DNA of 46,792 nt from NCBI GenBank assembly GCA_016179925.1, contig JACPCG010000098.1:1-46792 (forward strand), given 5' to 3'. The notes under the pieces were generated by a model. The model was not told where the DNA came from, made no database searches, and was given only the letters and a program-made list of their open reading frames with translations. Origin of the DNA: Candidatus Rokuibacteriota bacterium (GTDB lineage Bacteria > Methylomirabilota > Methylomirabilia > Rokubacteriales > CSP1-6). A program made the translations under genes and the position numbers. Shown here piece by piece: positions 32,236-41,809 of this stretch. How positions within the stretch are numbered: the stretch's first letter is position 1; each line of letters starts with the position of its first letter.

Positions 32236-34188
32236 GTGGTCACCGAGCCGATCCTCTTCCGCGACCTCGCCTACGTGTTCCTGGCCGCGGTCCTGGGCGG
32301 ATCGATCGCCTGGCTGGCGCGCCAGCCGCTCATCCTGGGGTACGTGGTCGGCGGCATCCTCGTGAGCCCGTTCACGCCGGGGCCCGCCGTGTCGGCGGTC
32401 CGCACCTTCGAGCAGTTCGCGGAGATCGGCGTCGTCCTCTTGATGTTTTCCATCGGGATCGAATTCTCCCTGAAGGACCTGCTGCGCGTGCGATGGGTCG
32501 CGATCCTCGGCGGCCCGCTGGGCATGCTGCTCTCGATCGCCCTCACGTTCGGTGTCGGCGCGCTGCTCGGCTGGAGCCCACTTCAAGGGGTGGCCGTCGG
32601 CATGGCGGTCTCGGTGGCGAGCACGATGGTCATGGCCCGGCTGCTGCTCGATCGCGGCGAGCTCCATGCACAGCACGGGCGGGTGATGATCGGCATTGCC
32701 CTCGTCCAGGACCTCGCGGTCGTGGTCCTGATCGTGCTGATGCCGACGCTGAGCGCTCTCCGGGGCGACCGCGCGCTCGACGTCGCGAAGGCGCTCCTCT
32801 TCGCGGCCACGATCCTGCTGCCGTTCTTCTACCTCGCCGGCCGGATCCTCCCGCCCCTCCTGGCTCGCGTCGCGCGGACCCGGAACGACGAGCTGTTCCT
32901 CCTGGTGGCGCTGGCGGTGGCGCTGGGAGCCGCGGCCCTCACGCAGGCGGCGGGCTTGTCGCTCGCGCTCGGGGCGTTCCTGGCGGGCCTCCTCATCAGC
33001 GAGTCCGACTACGCCCACGAGACGCTCGCGCGTCTCCTGCCGCTTCGTGACGCGTTCGTCGCGCTCTTCTTCGTCACCATAGGAGTCCTCATCAACCCGC
33101 GCAGCATCGTCGGCAACCTCGCCCTGCTGGGTGTGCTCGTCTGCCTCATTGTGCTCGGCAACTGCGCCATCTGGACCGCGGTCGCGCTGGTCTTCCGCCA
33201 GCCGCCCTGGACGGCGCTGCTGGTGGGTGTCGGGCTCACCCAGATCGGCGAGTTCTCCTTCATCCTGATCCAGGTGGCCCGACAGTTCGGGCACGTCGGA
33301 GCCGACGTGTACAACGCAACGCTCGCCGCGTCCGTCGTGACGATCCTCGTGAACGCGGCGCTCGTCCAATTTGTCCCGTCCTGGATTGGACGCTGGCGCG
33401 TCGCCCGCGCCCCGGCCCCGGTGTGGGGCCTGCCGTCGGCGAGAGCGCTCCAGGGACACGTGGTCCTGTGCGGGTTCGGGCGCGTCGGCAGCGCGATCGG
33501 TGAGGCGCTGGAGACCTTCGGTATCCCGTACGTCGCGATCGAGACCGATCCCGACATCGTCAAGAGCCTCCGCGTCCGTGGCGTTCCCGCCGTCTTCGGC
33601 GACGCCGCCCAGCCGATCATCCTCGCCGCCGCCCAGGCCGAGCGTGCCGCCCTGGTCGTCCTGACGACGCCGGAGAGCGGCCGGGCGAGCCTCGCCATCC
33701 GGCGCGTGCGGGTGCTGAACCCCACGGTCCCGATCCTGGCGCGCGCGCACGATCTCGCCGGACGCGACCGTCTGGTGGGCGCGGGTGCCGCCGAGGCGAT
33801 CCAGCCCGAGCTCGAGGCTGCGACGACGCTGATCCGCCACGCGCTGGAGCGGCTGTCGCTGCCCCGTGAGCGGGTCCTGGCGTATCTCAATCGCTTTCGG
33901 GGCGCGATGGAGAGCCCGGAGGCGGCCGAGGAGGCGCCGGCTCCGGGCCTGCCGCGGCTCTACGAGGTCATGCTGAGGGGCGGCAACCTCGTCGACCAGA
34001 CCCTGCGCGAGGCGCGCGTCCGGGAGCGCTTCGGCGTGACGGTGGTGACGATCGCGCGCGCGAGCGGCGAAACCGTGCTCCACCCGAGCGCCGACACCGT
34101 CCTGCGCCCCGGGGACCAGCTCCGGCTCTTCGGCCTCCCGGCGCAGGTCGACGCGCTCCTCGCCGGCTCCGACGTGCTCATCCGGTGA
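32236..34188 (+). CDS. CPA2 cation:proton antiporter with TrkA-N and TrkA-C domains (KefB/YbaL type)
   Basis: 650 residues from a GTG. Residues 1-380 form about 12 helices, with LILGYVVGGILVSP and the ion-site region GIALVQDLAVVVL. The Rossmann RCK domain begins GHVVLCGFGRVGSAIGEALE near residue 407 and ends about 520. A TrkA-C domain (about 560-645) closes the protein: VTIARASGETVLHPSADTVL then RPGDQLRLFG. It probably exports K+ or Na+ in exchange for H+ under nucleotide or glutathione-type gating. Confidence 0.93.
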   Translation: MVTEPILFRDLAYVFLAAVLGGSIAWLARQPLILGYVVGGILVSPFTPGPAVSAVRTFEQFAEIGVVLLMFSIGIEFSLKDLLRVRWVAILGGPLGMLLSIALTFGVGALLGWSPLQGVAVGMAVSVASTMVMARLLLDRGELHAQHGRVMIGIALVQDLAVVVLIVLMPTLSALRGDRALDVAKALLFAATILLPFFYLAGRILPPLLARVARTRNDELFLLVALAVALGAAALTQAAGLSLALGAFLAGLLISESDYAHETLARLLPLRDAFVALFFVTIGVLINPRSIVGNLALLGVLVCLIVLGNCAIWTAVALVFRQPPWTALLVGVGLTQIGEFSFILIQVARQFGHVGADVYNATLAASVVTILVNAALVQFVPSWIGRWRVARAPAPVWGLPSARALQGHVVLCGFGRVGSAIGEALETFGIPYVAIETDPDIVKSLRVRGVPAVFGDAAQPIILAAAQAERAALVVLTTPESGRASLAIRRVRVLNPTVPILARAHDLAGRDRLVGAGAAEAIQPELEAATTLIRHALERLSLPRERVLAYLNRFRGAMESPEAAEEAPAPGLPRLYEVMLRGGNLVDQTLREARVRERFGVTVVTIARASGETVLHPSADTVLRPGDQLRLFGLPAQVDALLAGSDVLIR

Positions 34189-34299
34189 GCGAAGCGCTCT
34201 AAGTAATCGAAACCCCGTAGGCGAGATCGACTTGCGCACGCGGTTATCCACGGGTCTCGAACACGCGCGGTGGAAAACTCTCGACGCGAGTGCTCGTGA

Positions 34300-34305
34300 T
34301 ATTCT
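34300..34305 (+). promoter_or_regulatory. -10-like box seven bases before the rlmN ATG
   Basis: TATTCT in the AT-richer sequence GTGATATTCTTCC. The intergenic space (34189-34312) has no gene. It also contains TTATCCACG, an 8/9 match to a DnaA box, without a cluster of such boxes. The transcript would be leaderless or nearly so. Confidence 0.35.
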
Positions 34306-34312
34306 TCCTGCG

Positions 34313-35350
34313 ATGTCGCGCGTGAATCTCGTCGGACTCCTGCCCTCGGAGCTGGAAGACCTCGCCGTCGAGCTCGGCGCCTCGCGCTATCGCGGCCGCC
34401 AGGTGGCGACGTGGATCTACCGCAAGTCCGTTTTCGACCTCGAGGCGATGACCGACCTCCCCAAGGACTTCCGCGCGGGCCTGGCCGAGCGCGCCGTCAT
34501 CGAGGTCCCCGAGCCAGAGCGGGTGACGCCGTCCCAGGATGGGAGCCAGAAGCTCGTCTTCCGCCTCGCCGGGGACAGCCGGATCAGCTCGGTGGTCATG
34601 CCCGACGACGACCGGATCACGCTGTGTGTCTCCACCCAGGTGGGGTGCGGCTTCCAGTGCCTGTTCTGCCTGACCGGGGTCATGGGACTCGAGCGGAACC
34701 TGACGCCGGCGGAGATCGTCGGCCAGGTGCTCGCCGCCAACCGGCTCTTGGCGCCGGACCGGCGCGTGACGCACATCGTCTTCATGGGGATGGGCGAACC
34801 GCTCGCCAACTACGCCGCACTCGTGACGTCGCTCAGGATCCTGACCGACGCGAAGCTCGGTCTCGGCTACTCGCCGCGGCGCATCACCGTCTCGACCGTC
34901 GGCCTGGTGCCCGGGATCGAGAAGCTCGGCCGGGAGAACCTGAAGGTCAACGTCGCGATCTCGCTCCACGCGGCGACCGACGAGGTACGGTCGAAGCTCA
35001 TGCCCGTGAATCGCTCGTTCAACCTCGTCGCGCTGATGGCGGCGCTCAGGAGGTACCCGCTCGCGCCGCGCCAGCGGATCTTCTTCGAGTACGTCATGCT
35101 CGACGGCGTGAACGATTCGCCCGAGGACGCCAGGCAGTTGGTCAAGCTTCTCCGCGGCCTCCGCTCCAAGGTCAACCTGATCCCGTTCAACGACTGGGAG
35201 GGCGCCCCGTTCCAGCGGCCGCCGCTCCAGCGGATCCTCGCGTTCCAGTCCATCCTCCTCGACGCCGGCCTCACGACGACCGTCCGCTGGAGCAAGGGCG
35301 AGGACATCGGCGCCGCCTGCGGTCAGCTGAGGGAGCCGGTCCCGGCGTGA
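34313..35350 (+). CDS. rlmN: 23S rRNA/tRNA adenine-C2 methyltransferase RlmN
   Basis: 345 residues, standard length. The radical SAM cluster motif is CGFQCLFC (about residues 112-119), preceded by ITLCVSTQVG. FMGMGEPLANY is the SAM-binding motif, SLHAATDEVRSKLMPVN is family-specific, and the C-terminal methyl-carrying Cys lies in DIGAACGQL. It methylates A2503 of 23S rRNA and A37 of some tRNAs. Its stop overlaps the mtaB GTG, pairing two RNA-modifying radical SAM enzymes. Confidence 0.96.
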   Translation: MSRVNLVGLLPSELEDLAVELGASRYRGRQVATWIYRKSVFDLEAMTDLPKDFRAGLAERAVIEVPEPERVTPSQDGSQKLVFRLAGDSRISSVVMPDDDRITLCVSTQVGCGFQCLFCLTGVMGLERNLTPAEIVGQVLAANRLLAPDRRVTHIVFMGMGEPLANYAALVTSLRILTDAKLGLGYSPRRITVSTVGLVPGIEKLGRENLKVNVAISLHAATDEVRSKLMPVNRSFNLVALMAALRRYPLAPRQRIFFEYVMLDGVNDSPEDARQLVKLLRGLRSKVNLIPFNDWEGAPFQRPPLQRILAFQSILLDAGLTTTVRWSKGEDIGAACGQLREPVPA

Positions 35351-36648
35351 GCCCGCGGACGGTCGCCTTCGCCACACTGGGCTGTCGCCTGAATCAGGTG
35401 GACACGCAGCAGCTCCAGACGCTCTGCGAGGCGCGCGGGTTCAGAGCGGTGCCGTTCGAGGAGCCCGCCGACGTTGTCGTCGTCAACACGTGCACGGTGA
35501 CGGCGCGCGCCGAGTTCTCCGACCGCCAGGCGATCCGCCGCGCCGCCCGTGTCAGCCCCCGGGCGCGGCTCGTCGTGACGGGTTGCTGGGCGCAGACCAG
35601 CCCCGGTGACGTCGCCGGATTGCGCGAGGTCGATCTGGTCGTCGGCAACGCCGACAAGCGGCGCCTGCCCGAGCTTCTCGACGATCTCCTGGCCGGACGG
35701 ATCCAGGTGTCGGACATCGCGGGAGAGCGGACGCTCCCGGCCGTGCCGCCGGCGCGGGTCGCCGGCCGCTCGCGCGCGTTCCTCAAGATCCAGGACGGCT
35801 GCCAGCACCGCTGCGCATTTTGCGTCGTGCCCTTCGCCCGCGGGCAGAGCCGGAGCCTCGAGCCCCAGGTGGCGCTCGACCAGGCCCGGCTCCTCGTCGA
35901 GGCCGGCCACCCGGAGATCGTCCTGACCGGCGTGGACCTCGGTCACTACGGCGCCGACCTCATACCGAGGACGACGCTCGCCACGCTCCTGCAGGAGCTC
36001 GTCGAGATCCCCGGGCTCAGGTGGATCCGGCTCTCGTCGGTGCTGCCCGCGTATTTCACGCCGGCGCTCACCGAGATCGTGACGTCGTCGCCGGTGATTG
36101 CGCCGCACTTCCACGTTCCGCTCCAGAGCGGCAGCGATCGGGTGCTCCGGCTGATGCGACGCCCCTACAACCGCGCGATGTACCGGCGGCTCGTCGAGCG
36201 ACTCACGACCGCGATCCCGTCGCTCGGCCTCGGCGCTGACGTCATCGTCGGGTTCCCGGGGGAGCGCGACGGCGACTTTGCCGAGACACTCGCGCTGATC
36301 GAGGCGCTGCCGTTTTCGTATCTCCACGTCTTCCCGTACTCGCCGCGGCGGGGGACCGAGGCGGCGACCTTCGCCGACGTCGTGGACGCGCGGACGATCG
36401 CCCGGAGGAGCACGAGGCTCCGCGAGCTGGCGCGCGCCAAGAGCCTCGCGTTCCGCCGCGGGCTCGTCGGGAGCCTCGCGGAGGTGCTGGTTCTCGAGAC
36501 GCGCGACCGCGCCACGGGCCGGCTCACCGGCCTCACCGGCAACTACGTCGAGGTGCTGTTCGACGGCGCGGACGCGCTCATGACCGGGCTCGCCCGGGTC
36601 CGCGTCACGGACGCCGAGCGGGACCGGACCCTGGGGGAGATAGCGTGA
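35347..36648 (+). CDS. mtaB: tRNA t6A37 methylthiotransferase MtaB
   Basis: 433 residues. The N-terminal UPF0004 domain binds an auxiliary 4Fe-4S cluster through Cys residues in [23 protein letters not shown] and VVTGCWAQ. The radical SAM motif is [34 protein letters not shown] and [10 protein letters not shown] are conserved in MiaB/MtaB enzymes, and a TRAM-like domain closes the protein. The GCRLNQ form and short TRAM favour MtaB over MiaB or RimO. It converts t6A to ms2t6A at position 37. Confidence 0.93.
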   Translation: MSPRTVAFATLGCRLNQVDTQQLQTLCEARGFRAVPFEEPADVVVVNTCTVTARAEFSDRQAIRRAARVSPRARLVVTGCWAQTSPGDVAGLREVDLVVGNADKRRLPELLDDLLAGRIQVSDIAGERTLPAVPPARVAGRSRAFLKIQDGCQHRCAFCVVPFARGQSRSLEPQVALDQARLLVEAGHPEIVLTGVDLGHYGADLIPRTTLATLLQELVEIPGLRWIRLSSVLPAYFTPALTEIVTSSPVIAPHFHVPLQSGSDRVLRLMRRPYNRAMYRRLVERLTTAIPSLGLGADVIVGFPGERDGDFAETLALIEALPFSYLHVFPYSPRRGTEAATFADVVDARTIARRSTRLRELARAKSLAFRRGLVGSLAEVLVLETRDRATGRLTGLTGNYVEVLFDGADALMTGLARVRVTDAERDRTLGEIA

Positions 36649-37551
36649 GAGCCGCTGAACGAGTCGCGTTGTCGAAGGGCGCCACGGCTGTGCCGGGGCG
36701 CCCTGAGCGCCGGGGGGCTTGGGGGGCGCCCGGAGCCCCCCATGTACTGAGAGACGCCGCCATCGGCATCATCGGGGGGAGCGGGCTCTACCAGCTCGAG
36801 GGCATGACGGAGGTCCGCTGGCGGCGCGTGCGCACGCCCTTCGGCGCCCCCTCCGACGCCTATTGCGTCGGCCGACTCGGGGGGCGCCGGGTCATCTTCC
36901 TGCCGCGCCACGGGCGCGGCCACCGCCTCACGCCGGGCGAGCTCAACTTCCGCGCCAACATCTGGGGGCTCAAGTCGCTCGGCGCCGAGTGGGTCATCTC
37001 GATCTCGGCGGTCGGCAGCATGAAGGAGGCGATCCGGCCGCTCGACCTCGTCCTTCCCGACCAGTTCCCTCGCGACGGCGCTGGAGAAGGCGGCCCGCCA
37101 GACGGGCGCGACGGTGCATCGGGGCGGCACCTATATCTGCATCGAGGGACCCCAGTTCTCGACGAGGGCGGAGTCGCGCATCTATCGGGGCTGGGGGGTG
37201 GACGTGATCGGCATGACCAACATGCCGGAGGCGAAGCTCGCGCGGGAGGCGGAGCTCTGCTACGCCACGCTGGCGCTGGCGACGGACTACGACGTCTGGC
37301 ACGAGACCCACGAGGCGGTGTCCGTCGAGTCGGTGATCCAGAACCTCCTGAAGAACGTGGCGACCGCCAAGGACGTGCTCCGCGCGGTCATTCCGGCGAT
37401 CGGCCCGGAGCGCCCGTGCGAGTGCCCGAGCCTCCTCAAGAACGCGGTCATCACGAACCCGAAGGCGTTCTCGCCGGGGGCGCGCAAGAAGCTCGCGCTC
37501 CTGCTCGACAAGTACTTCCCGGTGACGCGGAGCCGGCGGCGCCGTGGCTGA
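36645..37551 (+). pseudogene. MTA phosphorylase-like purine nucleoside phosphorylase with internal deletion and frame change
   Basis: The body begins [35 protein letters not shown] is the MTAP phosphate/ribose region. After DQF (about 37067) the frame changes and resumes [20 protein letters not shown], then [20 protein letters not shown] to a normal end. Comparison with MTAP proteins indicates about 35 residues lost between DQF and the helix before the IEGP motif. The N-terminal 38 codons from GTG 36645 translate a spacer with a hairpin, so the real start is uncertain (perhaps CTG 36747). A deletion or an assembly gap would explain it. In methionine salvage the enzyme splits 5'-methylthioadenosine. 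Confidence 0.8.
36712..36741 (+). terminator. GC hairpin in the mtaB-MTAP junction
   Basis: GGGGGGCT (36712-36719) and AGCCCCCC (36734-36741) form a perfect 8-bp stem with a 14-base loop. No T-run follows. It may end part of the mtaB message or control entry to the MTAP frame. Confidence 0.4.
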
Positions 37552-38455
37552 GCTCCTCGTCGTCGGGTCGGTCGCGCTCGACAGCGTCGAGACGCCCTTC
37601 GGCAAGGTCCGCGAGGTCCTCGGCGGCTCGGCGACCTACTTCTCCTACTCGGCGAGCTTCTTCACCCAGGTGCGCCTGGTCGCGACCGTGGGCGAGGACT
37701 TCCCCGAGCCCCACCGTCGCCTGCTCGAGGACCGCGGCGTGGATCTCCACGGACTCCAGACCTCCAAGGGGAAGACCTTTCGCTGGGTCGGCCAGTACGG
37801 GTACGACCTGAACGAGGTGAAGACCCTGGACACGCAGCTCAACGTGCTCGCGGAGTTCCGGCCGACGCTCGGCGAAGCGCTCCGGCGTTCGCCCTTTCTC
37901 TTCCTGGCCAACATCGACCCCCAACTCCAGCTCGACGTGCTCCGTCAGATGAAGGAGCCGCCGCGGCTCGTCGCGCTCGACACGATGAACTTCTGGATCC
38001 AGGGCAAGCCGGAGGCGCTGCGGCGCGTCCTCGCGAAGGTGGACGTGATCACGATCAACGACGGCGAGGCGCGCCAGCTCGCGAGCGAGCCCAACCTGAT
38101 CCGCGCGGCGCGCGCGATCGCCTCGATGGGGCCGCGGACCGTCGTCGTGAAGCGGGGCGAGTACGGCGCCCTGATGCTGGCGGACGACACGTTCTTCTTC
38201 GTCCCGGCCTATCCGCTCGACTCCGTCTACGACCCGACGGGCGCCGGCGACACGTTCGCGGGCGGCTTCATGGGCTACCTCGCGGCCCAGGACCGGATCG
38301 ACGGCCCCGCGATGCGGCGGGCGGTCGTGTACGGGTCGGTCATGGCGTCGTTCACGGTCGAGGACTTCTCGCTCACGCGGCTCACGCGGCTCAAGCCCGC
38401 CGACATCGCCGATCGCTACGCCGCGTTTCACGACCTGATCCGGCTGGAGCCGTGA
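37544..38455 (+). CDS. PfkB-family sugar/nucleoside kinase
   Basis: 303 residues from a GTG overlapping the MTAP end by eight bases. [17 protein letters not shown] is the first PfkB region. [17 protein letters not shown] is the second signature with the catalytic Asp, and [12 protein letters not shown] precedes it. Linkage to an MTAP-type phosphorylase suggests adenosine, methylthioribose or a related nucleoside as substrate, which is inference from position only. The enzyme is cytoplasmic, with no signal peptide. Confidence 0.88.
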   Translation: MAELLVVGSVALDSVETPFGKVREVLGGSATYFSYSASFFTQVRLVATVGEDFPEPHRRLLEDRGVDLHGLQTSKGKTFRWVGQYGYDLNEVKTLDTQLNVLAEFRPTLGEALRRSPFLFLANIDPQLQLDVLRQMKEPPRLVALDTMNFWIQGKPEALRRVLAKVDVITINDGEARQLASEPNLIRAARAIASMGPRTVVVKRGEYGALMLADDTFFFVPAYPLDSVYDPTGAGDTFAGGFMGYLAAQDRIDGPAMRRAVVYGSVMASFTVEDFSLTRLTRLKPADIADRYAAFHDLIRLEP

Positions 38456-38462
38456 CCCGACG

Positions 38463-39290
38463 ATGAGCCGGGCCAAGTACGAGCGGTTGCTCACGATCCT
38501 CCGGGAGATGGAGAGCGTCGTGGTCGCCTTCTCGGGCGGCGTGGACTCGACGCTCCTGGCGCGGGCGGCGAAGGACGCGCTCGGCGACCGGGCGCTCCTG
38601 GTGACGGCGGACTCCGCGACCTATCCCGCCAGCGAGCTCGCCGAGGCCAGGCGGCTCGGCGAGCTCCTCGGCATGCGCCATCTCATCGTCCGCACGGCCG
38701 AGCTCCAGAACCCCGACTACGCGAAGAACCCGATCAACCGGTGCTTCTTCTGCAAGGAAGAGCTGTTCAGCCGGCTCGCGCCGATCGCGGAGCGCGAAGG
38801 CTGCCGCGCGCTCGTCTACGGCGCCAACATGGACGACCTCGGGGACCACCGCCCGGGGATGAAGGCGGCCGAAGAGCACGGCGTGAGGGCGCCCTTGATC
38901 CTCGCCGAGCTATGGAAGGCGGAGATCCGCGAGCTCTCGCGCGCGCTCGGGCTGCCGACGTGGGACAAGCCGTCGTACGCGTGCCTCTCGTCGCGCTTCC
39001 AGTACGGCGACGGGATCACGCGCGAGAAGCTCCGCCAGGTGGACGCCGCGGAGGAGTTCATGAAGTCGCTGGGCTTCCGCCAGTTCCGCGTCCGCCATCA
39101 CGACCGGCTGGCGCGGCTCGAGATCGCGCGGGAGGAGATGGACCGGCTCTGGGCCGAAGGCAGGCACGAGGCGATCGTGACGCGCTTCCGGGAGCTCGGG
39201 TATCTCTACGTCGCCGTGGATCTCGCGGGGTTCCAGTCGGGCAGCGCCAACCTGCTGCTGGGACCGCGTCGGAAGGCGAACGGTGGATAG
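38463..39290 (+). CDS. larE: LarE, sulfur transferase of the nickel-pincer (NPN) cofactor
   Basis: 275 residues. The PP-loop ATP site is SGGVDS (residues 24-29). NPINRCFFCKEEL and ANMDDLGDHRPGMKAA are LarE signatures. Cys174 in PSYACLSSRF matches the cysteine that some LarE enzymes sacrifice as sulfur donor, so this is likely the sacrificial-Cys type and not the three-Cys cluster type. It is the first of three consecutive lar genes. Confidence 0.94.
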   Translation: MSRAKYERLLTILREMESVVVAFSGGVDSTLLARAAKDALGDRALLVTADSATYPASELAEARRLGELLGMRHLIVRTAELQNPDYAKNPINRCFFCKEELFSRLAPIAEREGCRALVYGANMDDLGDHRPGMKAAEEHGVRAPLILAELWKAEIRELSRALGLPTWDKPSYACLSSRFQYGDGITREKLRQVDAAEEFMKSLGFRQFRVRHHDRLARLEIAREEMDRLWAEGRHEAIVTRFRELGYLYVAVDLAGFQSGSANLLLGPRRKANGG

Positions 39291-40041
39291 GGCAGCGCTC
39301 CGCAAGCTCCTGGAAGACCTGGAGGCGGGACGCGTCGGCATCGAGGCCGCGTTCACCCGGCTGCGCGATCTGCCGTACGAGGACCTCCGGTTCGCCAAGG
39401 TGGACCACCACCGGGCGCTGCGCGGTGGCGCGGCCGAGGCCGTCTTCTGCCCAGGCAAGACTCCCGAGCAGATCGTCGGCATCGTGGAGCGGCTCGCCGC
39501 CCATCACACGAACGTCGTGGCGACCCGCGCGGAGGCCGAGGTGGCGGCGGCCGTCGCCGCCGCCGGGCTCCCGCACACGTACCACGCCGCCTCACGCGTC
39601 CTGCTCGTCCGCCCGGAGCGGGTCGAGGGCGTCGGGCTCATCGTGGTGGCCGCCGCGGGGACCGCCGATCTCCCCGTGGCGGAGGAGGCGGCGCTCGTCG
39701 CCGAGGCGCTCGCAAACCGCGTCGAGCGCGTGTACGACTGCGGCGTCGCGGGCCTGCACCGGCTGCTGGACCACTATGATCTCCTCGCCGCCGCCAACGT
39801 CATCGTCGCCGTGGCGGGGATGGAAGGCGCGCTTCCCAGCGTGATCGGCGGTCTGGTCGACCGCCCGGTCATCGCGGTGCCGACCAGCGTCGGCTACGGC
39901 GCCTCCTTCGGCGGGCTCGCGGCGCTCCTCGCCATGCTGAACTCGTGCGCCCCGGGGGTGTCCGTCGTGAACATCGACAACGGCTACGGTGCCGCCCACC
40001 AGGCGAGCCAGATCAACCACCTCGTCGCCAAAGTTCGATGA
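39283..40041 (+). CDS. larB: LarB, nicotinic acid adenine dinucleotide carboxylase/hydrolase of NPN synthesis
   Basis: 252 residues from a GTG overlapping larE by eight bases. The C-terminal half is PurE-like: VAAAGTADLPVAEEAALVAE, VYDCGVAGLHRLL, VAGMEGALPSVIGGLVDRPV, and VPTSVGYGASFGGLAALLAM. The N-terminal VDHHRALRGGAAEAVFCPGK is typical of LarB. The enzyme carboxylates the NaAD pyridinium ring and releases AMP, giving the pyridinium dicarboxylate nucleotide used by LarE. Confidence 0.95.
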   Translation: MDRAALRKLLEDLEAGRVGIEAAFTRLRDLPYEDLRFAKVDHHRALRGGAAEAVFCPGKTPEQIVGIVERLAAHHTNVVATRAEAEVAAAVAAAGLPHTYHAASRVLLVRPERVEGVGLIVVAAAGTADLPVAEEAALVAEALANRVERVYDCGVAGLHRLLDHYDLLAAANVIVAVAGMEGALPSVIGGLVDRPVIAVPTSVGYGASFGGLAALLAMLNSCAPGVSVVNIDNGYGAAHQASQINHLVAKVR

Positions 40042-40057
40042 CGATGCTAGACCCCCG

Positions 40058-41239
40058 ATGAAGATCGCGTATTTCGACTGTCCGAGCGGCGCGGCGGGCG
40101 ACATGATCATGGCGGCCCTGGTGGACGCGGGCGCGCCTCTGGACGCGCTGCGCGCCGAGCTCAGGAAGCTCCCGCTCCGCGGCTGGGAGCTCACGGCGCG
40201 CGGGGTGCGGAAGGGCGCGTTCCGCGCCACGAAGGTCGACGTCCACATCGACCGCCAGGCGCACCCGGAGCATCGGTCCCTCGACGCCATTCTCGCGATC
40301 CTCGAGGAGAGCTCGCTGGCTGCGCCCGTGAAGGACAAGGCGGCGAGGATCTTCACGCGCCTCGCGGACGCGGAAGCGCGGGCCCACGGCTCCACGCGGG
40401 AGGCCGTCCGCTTCCACGACGTCGGCGCGGTGGACGCGATCGTGGACGTGACGGGTGGGGTCGTCGCCCTGGGGCTTCTCGGCGTCGAGGCCGTGCACGT
40501 CTCGGCGCTGCCGGTCGGCGGCGGCTTCGTGGAAGGGCCGCACGGGAAGATCCCGGTGCCCGGCCCCGGCACGGCCGAGCTGCTTCGTGGCTTCCCGGTC
40601 GCGGACCCAGGCGTGCGCGCCGAGCTGGTCACGCCGACGGGTGCCGCGATCCTGACGACGCTGGCCGCGTCCGCCGGGCGGATGCCGGCGATGACCGTGA
40701 GTGCCGTGGGGTACGGCGCCGGGACGATGGATCTGCCCGAGATGCCGAACGTCCTGCGCTGCTTCGTCGGGGAGACGGCAGAGGCGGGCGGCGACGAGAC
40801 CGTCCTCCAGGTGGAAACGACGATCGACGACATGTCGCCGCAGCTCTACGAGCCGCTGGTCGAGCGGCTCTTCGAGGCCGGGGCGCTCGACGTGTTCCTC
40901 CAGCCGGTCATCATGAAGCGGGGCCGGCCGGGGGTCGTGGTGACTGCGCTCTGCCCCCACGACCGGCTCAACGAGCTCTCGCGGGCGCTCTTCGAGGAGT
41001 CGCCGACGCTGGGTGTCAGGTGGTCGGAGTGGCGCCGGGCCCGGCTCGAGCGGGAGATCGTGACGCTCCCGACCGCGTATGGCGCGATCCCGTTCAAGGT
41101 CTCCCGCCTCGGGGGCCGCGTCGTCACGGTCACGCCGGAGTTCGCGGACGTCGCCCGCATCGCCCGCGAGAAATCGCTGCCCGTCCGCGAGGTTCTCGAC
41201 CAGGCGCGGGCCGACGGACGCCGCCTCCTTCACGATTGA
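40058..41239 (+). CDS. larC: LarC, nickel insertion protein of NPN synthesis
   Basis: 393 residues in one unbroken frame, unlike Lactobacillus where LarC is made by frameshifting. MKIAYFDCPSGAAGDMIMAA opens the protein. FHDVGAVDAIVDVTGG, HGKIPVPGPGTAELL and ELVTPTGAAIL are diagnostic. The C-terminal part contains ETTIDDMSPQLYEPLVERL and MKRGRPG. It uses CTP to insert nickel into the pincer. LarA, the enzyme using the cofactor, is not in this window. Confidence 0.95.
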   Translation: MKIAYFDCPSGAAGDMIMAALVDAGAPLDALRAELRKLPLRGWELTARGVRKGAFRATKVDVHIDRQAHPEHRSLDAILAILEESSLAAPVKDKAARIFTRLADAEARAHGSTREAVRFHDVGAVDAIVDVTGGVVALGLLGVEAVHVSALPVGGGFVEGPHGKIPVPGPGTAELLRGFPVADPGVRAELVTPTGAAILTTLAASAGRMPAMTVSAVGYGAGTMDLPEMPNVLRCFVGETAEAGGDETVLQVETTIDDMSPQLYEPLVERLFEAGALDVFLQPVIMKRGRPGVVVTALCPHDRLNELSRALFEESPTLGVRWSEWRRARLEREIVTLPTAYGAIPFKVSRLGGRVVTVTPEFADVARIAREKSLPVREVLDQARADGRRLLHD

Positions 41240-41323
41240 CAGGCCGCCAGCGAAGTCTTAGTCTCTGACCCGCACCCGGGCATCAGGACCTCTCTCAAAC
41301 CGCCGAATCCCGGAGGACGAGTC

Positions 41324-41800
41324 GTGAAACTGCCAGTCAAGATGACGATCAACGGCCAGAGCGTCAGCCACGAAGTCGAGCCGCGCCTGCTCCTGGTCCA
41401 CTACATCCGCGAGGTCGTCGGGCTCACCGGGACGCATGTCGGCTGCGACACGAGCCAGTGCGGGGCGTGCACGATCCTCATGAACGGCCAGGCGGTCAAG
41501 GCATGCACGCTGTTCACCGTCCAGGCCGACGGCGCCAGGATCATGACGATCGAGGGGCTCGCGAAGAACGGCGAGCTGCACCCGATCCAGATGGGCTTCT
41601 GGGAGAAGCATGGTCTCCAGTGCGGGTTCTGCACGCCGGGAATGATCATGGCCGCCTATCAGCTGCTCGAGCGGTATCCGAAGCCGACGGAGGAGCAGAT
41701 CCGCCACCAGCTCGAGGGCAACCTGTGCCGGTGCACGGGCTATCACAACATCGTGAAAGCCATCGAGTGGGCCGCGGACCACATGGCCGGAACGAAGTGA
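41324..41800 (+). CDS. [2Fe-2S] small subunit of a molybdenum hydroxylase (CoxS-like)
   Basis: 158 residues from a GTG. The plant-type cluster ligands are in [16 protein letters not shown] plus a later Cys in VKACTLF. The second cluster uses CGFCTPGM and CRCTGYHNI. Length and motifs match CoxS/XdhC-type subunits. It passes electrons from the molybdenum centre to the FAD subunit. The order small-large-medium here differs from the classical coxMSL order. Confidence 0.94.
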   Translation: MKLPVKMTINGQSVSHEVEPRLLLVHYIREVVGLTGTHVGCDTSQCGACTILMNGQAVKACTLFTVQADGARIMTIEGLAKNGELHPIQMGFWEKHGLQCGFCTPGMIMAAYQLLERYPKPTEEQIRHQLEGNLCRCTGYHNIVKAIEWAADHMAGTK

Positions 41801-41809
41801 GGGGACGCC

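Noticed and set aside
34189-34312. Replication origin from a DnaA-box-like TTATCCACG and a GTGGAAAACTC sequence
   Set aside because: One imperfect box, no cluster, no AT-rich unwinding region and no dnaA, dnaN or gyr genes nearby.
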